From: Bifidobacterium breve
GTDB lineage: Bacteria; Actinomycetota; Actinomycetes; UBA12327
Direction of reading: 5' to 3'
Assembly: GCA_943332445.1 (NCBI GenBank)
Contig: CALQPL010000092.1
Span: 1-5,395, forward strand
DNA length: 5,395 bases
Shown: piece after piece, positions 1-5,378 of the stretch
How the letters are laid out: each line of letters starts with the position of its first letter
How positions within the stretch are numbered: position 1 is the stretch's first letter
The notes under the pieces: model-generated
Seen by the model: only the letters and a program-made list of their open reading frames with translations
Told to the model about the DNA's origin: nothing
The model's database searches: none
Translations under genes and position numbers: made by a program

Positions 1-640
1 CATACGGCGGATTGAGTGGTCGATAGTTCACCAAAATCGCATCGCCCGCGGAGCGAATGGCGCTAAGGGAGGTAATCCGCTGGCCGTTGACCGCAATGCC
101 TTGCGCCCCAGCTGCCCACAAGGCATTAACCACGCCCTGGACGTCAGCATCGAGCACCTGCCCCAACTGAGTATCAGCGGCGCTGCGACCGCTGGTCGGC
201 GTTGCATCACTGAGAGTGACCGCAAGCCCTGCCCCTTCAAGGGGGGCCACCCCTACTGCTGATGCCACGGAGGCGGATTGGGGCGCGGCGAGCGATTTGG
301 TGCGGCTCAGGCTTTGAATACTCGAGCGCAGTTCCTGCACCTGTGCGCTCTTGTCGTCGGTTGCCACCAACCCCAACTGTGCTTTCGTTCGCAGTTGTTC
401 CGCCTGACTTCGCACACCCGAATTGACCCGTTCGAGTCCCATCGCTCCGCCCACCACCAACGCGGCGGCAACAACTAGTACGGCCGCTGCGAGCAGCCGA
501 CCGCGAGGTGAGTTCTCTTTGGCAACCTGCTCACGCGTGCGCTGGGAATGTGCGTGGAGTTCATAGTCGGGATCAAGCGCGTTCTCGGTTAAGGAGCGCA
601 ACAACCCCAAGGACGGGTCAGTGGAAAGAGTCGAACTCAT
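1..640 (-). CDS. DUF881 family membrane protein, C-terminus beyond the left edge
   Basis: The reading frame starts at ATG 640-638 and stays open to the window edge, giving 213 residues without a stop. Residues 1-47 are a hydrophilic, presumably cytoplasmic N-terminus. Residues 48-69 form one Ala/Val/Leu-rich membrane segment. Residues 70-115 are a Gln/Glu/Arg-rich stretch likely to be coiled coil. From about residue 130 the DUF881 fold begins: GAGLAVTLSDA at 137-147, VLDADVQGVVNALWAAGAQG at 162-181, and the signature VNGQRITSLSAIRSAGDAIL at 184-203. Only the last part of the domain is missing. The family is widespread in Actinobacteria and Firmicutes, usually beside a phosphatidyltransferase and a small basic membrane protein; its biochemical role is not settled, and a link to envelope or division is inferred from context. 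The ATG overlaps the stop of the preceding gene as ATGA, so translational coupling is likely. I would expect the small basic protein and a second DUF881 gene just past the edge. The family call is very secure. Confidence 0.95.
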   Translation of the reverse strand, partial: MSSTLSTDPSLGLLRSLTENALDPDYELHAHSQRTREQVAKENSPRGRLLAAAVLVVAAALVVGGAMGLERVNSGVRSQAEQLRTKAQLGLVATDDKSAQVQELRSSIQSLSRTKSLAAPQSASVASAVGVAPLEGAGLAVTLSDATPTSGRSAADTQLGQVLDADVQGVVNALWAAGAQGIAVNGQRITSLSAIRSAGDAILVNYRPLNPPY

Positions 641-1221
641 GGCTTACTTCTTGTCAGGGAACGCACTTGTCCAAGGTAGACCACTGCGGACCACCAATAA
701 AGACCCAAACCGATAACAGTGAGCAACCAGCCAAGGACGGTGGACCACTGCGTAGCGCCGCCGGGTTCGCCTCCCAATAACAAGAACGGAAAACCCATCA
801 GAAGTGCAAATGTTGCGGCCTTGCCAACGAAGGTCACTGGCAGCCCCAGTTGACCAGTGCGGCGCAATTGCGCCAACGCTAGGAACACCACCAGGTCGCG
901 AGCCAGGAGCGCGACTACAAGCCACCACGGAATGATCTGGACGACTGCAAGGACAACAGGCACCACCACCGACGTGACGCGGTCGGCCAAAGGGTCAAGG
1001 AACGTGCCGAACGCACTGACCTGATTCCAGCGCCTGGCCAGGAAGCCGTCGAGGAAGTCGCTGATCCCAGCAACGACCAACACCACCACACCCCAGCCCG
1101 GCGCATCGTTAAAGACGACCAACCAGACAAACAGTGGAAGTAACACAAGGCGAAGCATGGACAACGCATTAGGCACAGTGAGCACACCAGAAGGCGTGGG
1201 AGCCTGAGTCGAATCCGCCAC
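637..1221 (-). CDS. CDP-alcohol phosphatidyltransferase (PgsA2-like)
   Basis: This 194-residue integral membrane enzyme should transfer a phosphatidyl group from CDP-diacylglycerol to an alcohol acceptor, releasing CMP. The full family signature is present: D55, D58-G59, A62-R63, then G72, D76 and D80 with canonical spacing, so all the metal-binding and catalytic aspartates are intact. GKAATF at 133-138 matches the conserved lysine segment of PgsA-type members. About five to six hydrophobic segments cover residues 20-180, and the length is normal. By sequence style and position before a DUF881 gene it matches Mycobacterium tuberculosis Rv1822 (pgsA2). The acceptor cannot be read from sequence: glycerol-3-phosphate (PGP synthase) or phosphatidylglycerol (cardiolipin synthase of the CDP-alcohol type) are the main options. 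The start is GTG 1221-1219, one base after the TGA of the preceding gene and without a clear Shine-Dalgarno sequence, which suggests reinitiation by the same ribosomes. Confidence 0.95.
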   Translation of the reverse strand: MADSTQAPTPSGVLTVPNALSMLRLVLLPLFVWLVVFNDAPGWGVVVLVVAGISDFLDGFLARRWNQVSAFGTFLDPLADRVTSVVVPVVLAVVQIIPWWLVVALLARDLVVFLALAQLRRTGQLGLPVTFVGKAATFALLMGFPFLLLGGEPGGATQWSTVLGWLLTVIGLGLYWWSAVVYLGQVRSLTRSKP

Positions 1222-1222
1222 G

Positions 1223-2032
1223 TCAGGGGGCGCTTTCGTCGGCCTCGCGAGGGGGTGACTGCGCTGGCTCGGTGGCTGCCTCTCCTGGTGTCACAGGGGG
1301 GTTTGCCACATAGGACGGCCGATCCACAGCCGTTTCATCGTTGGCAACAAAAGAACCCGGTGTCGCATAGACCAGTTCTGGTCGGTTCCTTCCCTTGCGG
1401 AATCCAAAGAACAAACTCACTGCACCCAAAATGATCAATACCAAACCAGCGATGACTGCGCCCAGTCCTGCGGAGAACAACCATGGCGCAGAAATTCCCA
1501 CAGTGGCTTGAACATCTACGTTGGGCGAACCATCAGCATTCATCACCACGAAAAGGTACTTACCCGACTTGATGGGCCACGAAATGTCTTGACGCCCAGA
1601 CCCCGAGCTTTGTTCCACCCAGAAGGCTTCGGCGCTAGGAGCAGGTGGTGTTCCCTCTCCCCTAACCCGGCGCAAATTGATGGAGTCCTCATCGCCAGGG
1701 CGGCCGCTGACATCAGTGACGACGTCATAGGGAACCCCGGACAGATAGGACAGCACGTCGCGAGCCGGGCCAACACCTACGAAGACATCCTTGCCACTGA
1801 CGCTGGTGGCCGAGATATAGACCTCGGCAAAATTAAAACCGCTAGGTAGGCCCGCATCAATCCTGGCAATGTCGGATGAGAGCGCAGTCGCCGTCGAGTT
1901 GATCCGCACTGGATCGGTATCAATGCGACCATCGCCACCGAAGACACCCACCAGCAGCGCACCAAAGAACATGGCAATAGCTCCGGACAGAATCAACAGC
2001 CCGCCGATTAAGCCAAGAACGACCTTGCGCAT
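1223..2032 (-). CDS. Two-pass membrane protein with extracytoplasmic domain, actinobacterial family of unknown function
   Basis: This 269-residue protein has a membrane segment at 4-30, an ectodomain at about 32-181, a second membrane segment at 184-210 and a Pro/Glu/Ala-rich, probably disordered tail at 211-269. The ectodomain carries stretches I recall from unnamed actinobacterial membrane proteins: DVFVGVGPARDVLSYLSGV at 82-100, FWVEQSSGSG at 137-146 followed by an ISWPIKSG turn, and FVVMNADGSPNVDV at 161-174. The two membrane segments with an outward domain imply both termini face the cytoplasm. The tail has two similar short motifs, VYATPG at 221-226 and SYVANPP at 240-246. The ATG start at 2032-2030 is well supported by AAGGAA eight bases upstream. 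It lies 25 bases after the reductase gene and one base before the phosphatidyltransferase gene, so an operon is likely. No enzymatic motif is visible; an envelope role is inferred from the neighbours only. Confidence 0.85.
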   Translation of the reverse strand: MRKVVLGLIGGLLILSGAIAMFFGALLVGVFGGDGRIDTDPVRINSTATALSSDIARIDAGLPSGFNFAEVYISATSVSGKDVFVGVGPARDVLSYLSGVPYDVVTDVSGRPGDEDSINLRRVRGEGTPPAPSAEAFWVEQSSGSGRQDISWPIKSGKYLFVVMNADGSPNVDVQATVGISAPWLFSAGLGAVIAGLVLIILGAVSLFFGFRKGRNRPELVYATPGSFVANDETAVDRPSYVANPPVTPGEAATEPAQSPPREADESAP

Positions 2033-2040
2033 AAATGCAA

Positions 2041-2046
2041 TTCCTT
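2041..2046 (-). promoter_or_regulatory. Ribosome binding site of the two-pass membrane protein gene
   Basis: On the minus strand AAGGAA lies eight bases before ATG 2032-2030. It falls inside the 25-base gap after the reductase stop codon and supports that ATG as the true start and independent ribosome loading on this gene within the operon. Confidence 0.7.
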
Positions 2047-2057
2047 AGTGGTGAACC

Positions 2058-2867
2058 CTAAATTCCGTATTCGGTCAGGATGTCACGCTTACTAAAGCCT
2101 GCCTTTGAGAAACGCCCAATGATCTTCGGCGTTGTTAACCACGAAATCTCTGCACCGTGCTTGCCCGCCGTCTTTTCAATATTGTCAACAATCCACGGAA
2201 TGACGTCCTGCGGACGATCGCCCAAGATGTTGATCGCCTTACGTTGCTTGGCGTAGCGCTCCGGACCCATCTCGTGAGCTTCTCGGACAAACCCCTCGGT
2301 GATCAAGATTCCAGGGCGCACCGAACCCACGGTGACGTTGGTCCCTTTGAGTTCCTTAATCAAGGCAGCCGTGAACAGGCCCAGACCGCGCTTGGTGGCG
2401 CCGTAGATCGCCTGGCCTTCACGGAAGTTGCCATCGCTACCGCCGCCCAAAATATTGATGATGCGCCCGCCCTTAGATTGGGCCAACATTCCATTGGCAG
2501 CAATCTGCGCACCAAACATCGTTCCCAAGACGTTGGTCGTCACCATGGCTTGGATCTCGGTTGGATCGTTTTCAATGATCTTCTTCGTCGAGACGGCAAG
2601 GCCGGCGTTGTTGATCCACAGATCTACCGGACCGAACTGCGCAACCGCAGTTGCCCAGAGTGCCTGCACCGAGGCAAAAGAACTGACGTCAACGATTGCC
2701 CCAGTGACCTGCGCATTGGGCGTGCGTTCACGGATACGGTTCAGCGCATCGTCAATGGCAGGCATGGTGCGTCCCGAAATCACCACTGACCATCCGCGAC
2801 TGGCGAATTCGTTCGCTAGAGCAAAGCCAACACCCTTAGTGCTTCCCGTAACAACAACCGTGCTCAC
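2058..2867 (-). CDS. Short-chain dehydrogenase/reductase (SDR), NAD(P)-dependent
   Basis: With the GTG start at 2867-2865 this is a 269-residue classical SDR. The N-terminus MSTVVVTGSTKGVG holds the TGxxxGxG cofactor loop (T7, G8, G12, G14). NNAG is at 86-89, the structural Asn at N112, the catalytic Ser at S144, and YGATK gives Y155 and K159. A PG pair follows at 185-186, so the active site is complete. GR at the end of strand two (residues 32-33) is compatible with NADP(H) preference. The substrate is unknown. The C-terminal part (about 214-252: NILGDRPQDV, then EISWLTTPKIIGR) and the GGGSDG active-site loop resemble, from memory, the chlorophyll b reductase (NYC1/NOL) type of SDR rather than the FabG type. 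A longer frame opens at TTG 2891, but GGAGG six bases before the GTG decides for the shorter form, which also begins directly with the first beta strand. It lies 57 bases after the sulfurtransferase gene and 25 before the membrane protein gene. Confidence 0.93.
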   Translation of the reverse strand: MSTVVVTGSTKGVGFALANEFASRGWSVVISGRTMPAIDDALNRIRERTPNAQVTGAIVDVSSFASVQALWATAVAQFGPVDLWINNAGLAVSTKKIIENDPTEIQAMVTTNVLGTMFGAQIAANGMLAQSKGGRIINILGGGSDGNFREGQAIYGATKRGLGLFTAALIKELKGTNVTVGSVRPGILITEGFVREAHEMGPERYAKQRKAINILGDRPQDVIPWIVDNIEKTAGKHGAEISWLTTPKIIGRFSKAGFSKRDILTEYGI

Positions 2868-2873
2868 GTATTG

Positions 2874-2878
2874 CCTCC
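2874..2878 (-). promoter_or_regulatory. Strong ribosome binding site that fixes the reductase start
   Basis: The minus strand reads GGAGG, then six bases, then GTG 2867-2865. This near-perfect Shine-Dalgarno sequence lies inside the longer TTG-initiated reading frame from 2891, so the longer frame would add eight spurious residues in front of the first beta strand. Confidence 0.85.
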
Positions 2879-2884
2879 AAGCAG

Positions 2885-2907
2885 TGATCAATGGTGATTT
2901 GATTATG
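2885..2907 (-). promoter_or_regulatory. Possible promoter -10 with an overlapping inverted repeat upstream of the reductase
   Basis: On the minus strand CATAAT (2907-2902) matches the -10 consensus at five of six bases and lies 34 bases before the reductase GTG. It overlaps one arm of an inverted repeat: on the plus strand TGATCAA at 2885-2891 and TTGATTA at 2899-2905, with six of seven pairs and a 7-base spacer. The geometry would suit an operator over the -10 and start site. No good -35 is seen at 16-18 bases, and the AT-rich composition of the gap could give such a match by chance. Confidence 0.3.
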
Positions 2908-2924
2908 TGAGGTGAACGTACTTT

Positions 2925-3782
2925 CTAGACTCCGCCACGCGCCACCGGTCGGTCCAAATCGCGACACCATTGTGAGTACGAGCCCGGGAACAGAGCAGCA
3001 CTTTTACCCACCAGGTGAAGGGCTAAGACTGTGTGGGCGGCCGTGACGCCAGACCCGCAGTAGGCCACCACAGGCAAATCGCTATCCCCCAACACCCCTG
3101 CTGCGTCAAAGCGGGCTAGGAGAGCGTCTACGCGTAGGAAGCGACCATCTGCCTCGACCAAGTCCAAGGTGGGTGAGTTGATGGCGCCCGGAATGTGACC
3201 AGGGACCGGATCGACGGGTTCAAAGTCTCCACGAAATCGCTCAGCTGCCCGCACATCAACCAAAACGATGCCGTCGCCGGACGCCACCTCATCAATAGTG
3301 ACAGTGGGCATGTGTCCAGTCACCGCAATAAAGGGTGCTCCAGAAGTCACGACCTCGTTGACCTGCGTGGTAACCGCATGACCTTCATTGACCCAACTTG
3401 AAAATCCACCATCGAGGACGCGAACATTGGTGTGGCCGAAGTAGGTCAGGCACCACCAGGCACGAGCTGCGGAAATCGAATCGCGTTCGTCATAGACCAC
3501 CACCAGGGAATCAGATGAAACCCCAAGCGCCTGCATAGAAGCGGTGAACTTTTCAGCGGTCGGCAATGGGTGTCGGCCCGCCTCTTCGGCTGAACGCTCA
3601 TGGTCTGACAAATCCTGATCCAAGTCGCAAAACACTGCGCCGGGAATATGGCCAAGCTCAAAGGCCGCGCGCTCGGCGCCAGCCAGACTCCAGCGCACAT
3701 CCAAGATGACCGGCTGGTGACCCTCGGCCACTAGTTGGGCCAACTCCGTGGCCCGAATCAATGCTGATCCGTTGGTTCGCAC
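2925..3782 (-). CDS. sseA: Sulfurtransferase, two rhodanese domains (3-mercaptopyruvate type)
   Basis: This 285-residue cytosolic enzyme has tandem rhodanese domains, the usual architecture and length. The N-terminal, non-catalytic domain (about 6-130) shows DVRW at 28-31, GHIPGA at 44-49 and YDERDS at 97-102 where the active-site loop would be. The C-terminal domain (about 158-283) shows DVR at 176-178, GHIPGA at 195-200, the catalytic loop CGSGVTA at 242-248 with C242 as the persulfide-forming cysteine, and LFPGSYSQW at 264-272. The CGSGVTA loop is that of E. coli SseA and 3-mercaptopyruvate sulfurtransferases; classical thiosulfate sulfurtransferases carry CRKGVT, so mercaptopyruvate is the more likely sulfur donor. 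The frame is open further upstream to TTG 3908, but that adds 42 Arg/Ser-rich residues with no domain match. GTG 3782-3780 has GAGG eight bases upstream and puts ALIRATELA, the usual family beginning, near the N-terminus. GTG 3791 is an alternative. Confidence 0.93.
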   Translation of the reverse strand: MRTNGSALIRATELAQLVAEGHQPVILDVRWSLAGAERAAFELGHIPGAVFCDLDQDLSDHERSAEEAGRHPLPTAEKFTASMQALGVSSDSLVVVYDERDSISAARAWWCLTYFGHTNVRVLDGGFSSWVNEGHAVTTQVNEVVTSGAPFIAVTGHMPTVTIDEVASGDGIVLVDVRAAERFRGDFEPVDPVPGHIPGAINSPTLDLVEADGRFLRVDALLARFDAAGVLGDSDLPVVAYCGSGVTAAHTVLALHLVGKSAALFPGSYSQWCRDLDRPVARGGV

Positions 3783-3965
3783 GTGCCCCACCTCACCGAA
3801 AGCGATATTTCCTTCGGCGATCTTAGGTGATGAAAGGGTGCCGACCCCATCACTACGGGGGATGCGCGACAGGGCCGACCTTTTCAACCTAGCCGCTGGG
3901 CAACGCAATAGATACTCAGCAGAGTTAAGCAGGACCTATGCCGAGGACAAAAGCCCCATTGGGGT
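3783..3965 (-). promoter_or_regulatory. Probable leader and promoter region of the sulfurtransferase gene
   Basis: If translation starts at GTG 3782, about 180 bases separate this gene from the DUF1345 stop. On the minus strand the stretch holds TAAGAT at 3825-3820, a possible -10 that would start the transcript near 3813, and GAGG at 3794-3791, eight bases before the GTG. A second -10-like hexamer, TATCTA, occurs near the TTG at 3908. Neither has a convincing -35 at 16-18 bases. A short CCCC/GGGG inverted repeat (3845-3848 with 3857-3860) is too small to interpret. Nothing else is seen in it. Confidence 0.4.
3947..3964 (-). terminator. Weak possible intrinsic terminator after the DUF1345 gene
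   Basis: Just after the TAG stop (3968-3966) the minus strand reads CCCC-AAT-GGGG (3964-3954) followed by CTTTTGT. An alternative five-base stem, AAGCC (3975-3971) with GGCTT (3955-3951), uses the palindrome GGCTTAAGCC at 3971-3980 near the end of the coding region. The stems are short and the T-run has only four bases, so termination would be partial at best. Its position at the boundary between two gene blocks is what makes it worth noting. Confidence 0.3.
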
Positions 3966-4640
3966 CTAAAGGCTTAAGCCTGCAACAAGGTTAACGGTCA
4001 CGGCGACGATGAATGTGGCATAAACAAAGGAAATAAGTGCATGCCCAAGCAAGGCCGTTCGAATGCGTGAATTCGAAATTGCGGTGTCCGAAACCTGAAA
4101 AGTCATTCCTACCGTGAATGCCAAATACGCAAAATCGCGAAAGGTTGGGTCATCGCTGTGATTGAAATCGATACCGCCCTTGGGCTGTGCATAAAACAAG
4201 CGTGCATAACGAGTGGCCATGATGGTGTGGAGAACAGCCCATGATGAAGTGACAGCTGCCACGGCACACAACGTCAAAGCTAAGCCGGACTCACGTGCTC
4301 TAAAGATGACAAACACCACCGTGAGTAGTGATCCACTGGTGACGATAACCAAAGCCACATCTCGGATGACCAAGCGCCCAGGGTCTTCTCGCTGCGCGAG
4401 TTCGGATGTGGACTGTGCGTCTAACGACCAAATTGATACCCAAATCCATCCGACGAACAGGGCTGTCGTCCCGAGCCAACCGATGAGCAAAGCCGGCAAC
4501 TGGGCATCGACCACCTGTGCCACAGCCCCTACGAGGATTCCGAAGACCAGACTGACCCACAGGTGCGTAATCCCACTGACTTGCCGCCATCGTGGCGTGG
4601 GCTGGTGGGCATGCGCGGTTGCCTTCGCATCGTCAGTCAT
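3966..4640 (-). CDS. DUF1345 family multi-pass membrane protein
   Basis: This 224-residue protein has a short hydrophilic N-terminus (1-22) and hydrophobic segments at about 26-44, 48-72, 91-112, 118-141, 170-182 and 195-221. The DUF1345 hallmarks are all in the second half: HTIMATRYARLFY at 138-150, GGIDF at 155-159, and DFAYLAFTVGMTFQVSD at 169-185, followed by a hydrophobic ALISFVYATF helix. The family is broadly distributed and has no established function; the near-invariant polar residues inside the last helices suggest a channel or transport-like role, which is only a guess. Length is normal. ATG 4640-4638 overlaps the stop of the preceding gene as ATGA, with a GGGG-containing stretch a few bases upstream, so it is probably translationally coupled to that gene. 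The family assignment is secure. Confidence 0.93.
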   Translation of the reverse strand: MTDDAKATAHAHQPTPRWRQVSGITHLWVSLVFGILVGAVAQVVDAQLPALLIGWLGTTALFVGWIWVSIWSLDAQSTSELAQREDPGRLVIRDVALVIVTSGSLLTVVFVIFRARESGLALTLCAVAAVTSSWAVLHTIMATRYARLFYAQPKGGIDFNHSDDPTFRDFAYLAFTVGMTFQVSDTAISNSRIRTALLGHALISFVYATFIVAVTVNLVAGLSL

Positions 4641-5329
4641 AGCAACCCCATTTCACGAGCCCGCTGGACCCATCGTGTCGCCTGCGCCGTTGTTGGCCGA
4701 TTTCCATCAGCATCGGGAACTTGTTCCTGGACCGCCTGTACCCACTTAGTGTTGCCGCTGAACTGCTCGCGCTTGACTACCTCGGCCACGTGTCGCCAAT
4801 GATCATCGTCATAGGAGCGTTTGCGGCCCAGATGCTGTTCAGGCAATGCCCAATTTTCCAGCGACCTCACGTCGATGTCACCGCCGACAACCTGGAGCGC
4901 CTTCAGCGCACGTAATGGCCAAATCGACGCTTCGATCACTTCACCGGTGCGGATCGTGCGCAAGTGCTCTGCGCCGATGCGTTCGCCTTGATTGGATTCG
5001 ATGCCTAGACCAACAGGAACCCAACCATTCTTGATGTATTCCCAACGGACGCTGACATACCAACCCGCATCGCGCGAGGCCTTCTTGGTGGTCTTGAAAT
5101 CCCCTACCGGGCGCACCGTTGGCGACATCGTTCCTGTGATGATCAATTGGCCATCCGGGTCAGTGTCGTTGTAGTTCCAAACCAGCTGCCAGGTCTGGGC
5201 GTAATGCTCCATCGGCAACCACACCACAGCTGCTGTCAAACGCTTGCCTTTACGGTCTGAACTTGCCATAAAGACACCATAAAGCCTAGGCGACTCCAGT
5301 TCAATGACGCCTGGACCAGGCAATCTCAT
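4637..5329 (-). CDS. Protein of unknown function with HTH-like C-terminal tail
   Basis: I do not recognise the main body of this 230-residue protein. It is soluble, with no signal peptide or membrane segment. Residues 30-115 are rich in Trp, Tyr and beta-branched residues and probably form a beta-rich domain. Residues 135-165 look helical. The C-terminus (about 176-230) contains DDHWRHVAEVVKRE at 175-188, then TTAQATRWVQRAREMGLL at 213-230. This resembles the ending of many uncharacterised actinobacterial proteins, some phage-linked, in which an adenovirus-free, plain helical pair of the form VAxVYxxA...TxxxAxRWVxxARxxGLL suggests a small helix-turn-helix; DNA binding is therefore possible but unproven. 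The start is uncertain: ATG 5329-5327 follows an in-frame stop about 15 bases upstream, and ATG 5269 (residue 21, MASSDRKGK) is a reasonable alternative; neither has a strong Shine-Dalgarno sequence. It overlaps the DUF1345 gene by four bases, so the two products may act together. Confidence 0.75.
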   Translation of the reverse strand: MRLPGPGVIELESPRLYGVFMASSDRKGKRLTAAVVWLPMEHYAQTWQLVWNYNDTDPDGQLIITGTMSPTVRPVGDFKTTKKASRDAGWYVSVRWEYIKNGWVPVGLGIESNQGERIGAEHLRTIRTGEVIEASIWPLRALKALQVVGGDIDVRSLENWALPEQHLGRKRSYDDDHWRHVAEVVKREQFSGNTKWVQAVQEQVPDADGNRPTTAQATRWVQRAREMGLL

Positions 5330-5358
5330 GAAGCACAGGTCTCAGCGTGCCTTTTGGG

Positions 5359-5378
5359 ATTACATTTGGTCACCAGAT
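5359..5378 (-). promoter_or_regulatory. Possible -10 element and near-palindromic operator upstream of the 230-residue protein gene
   Basis: On the minus strand TGTAAT (5364-5359) matches the -10 consensus at five of six bases and would start a transcript about 20-25 bases before ATG 5329. Immediately upstream, 5364-5378, is a 15-base near-palindrome (plus strand ATTTGGT-C-ACCAGAT; six of seven arm pairs, with TGGT/ACCA perfect at the centre), placed where a repressor would sit between -35 and -10. A second -10-like hexamer, TATATC, lies at 5389-5384, but its -35 would be outside the window. No clear -35 is visible for TGTAAT. Confidence 0.3.

Noticed and set aside
28..240. Minus-strand 70-codon frame inside the DUF881 region
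   Set aside because: It is in a different frame from the DUF881 protein, which matches the family signature over the same bases.
278..780. Plus-strand open frames over the DUF881 gene and the end of the phosphatidyltransferase gene
   Set aside because: The minus strand here encodes an unmistakable DUF881 protein and the end of the phosphatidyltransferase; the plus-strand products look random.
2157..2789. Long plus-strand open frame (210 codons) antisense to the reductase
   Set aside because: It lies wholly inside a secure SDR gene in the opposite strand, has no recognisable domain and a composition typical of an antisense shadow (many Arg, His and Asp in irregular order).
3845..3860. CCCC-N8-GGGG inverted repeat in the sulfurtransferase leader
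   Set aside because: The stem has only four pairs with an eight-base loop and no T-run or recognisable riboswitch features around it; chance is the simpler explanation.
3971..3980. Perfect 10-base palindrome GGCTTAAGCC
   Set aside because: It lies in the last codons of the DUF1345 gene. Taken alone it is short and most likely incidental; its only possible role is in the weak terminator noted separately.
4213..4749. Plus-strand open frame (178 codons) across the DUF1345 gene and the end of the upstream gene
   Set aside because: It is antisense to two supported genes and crosses their junction; its Ser/Thr/Arg/Pro-rich product has no hydrophobic core or family signature.
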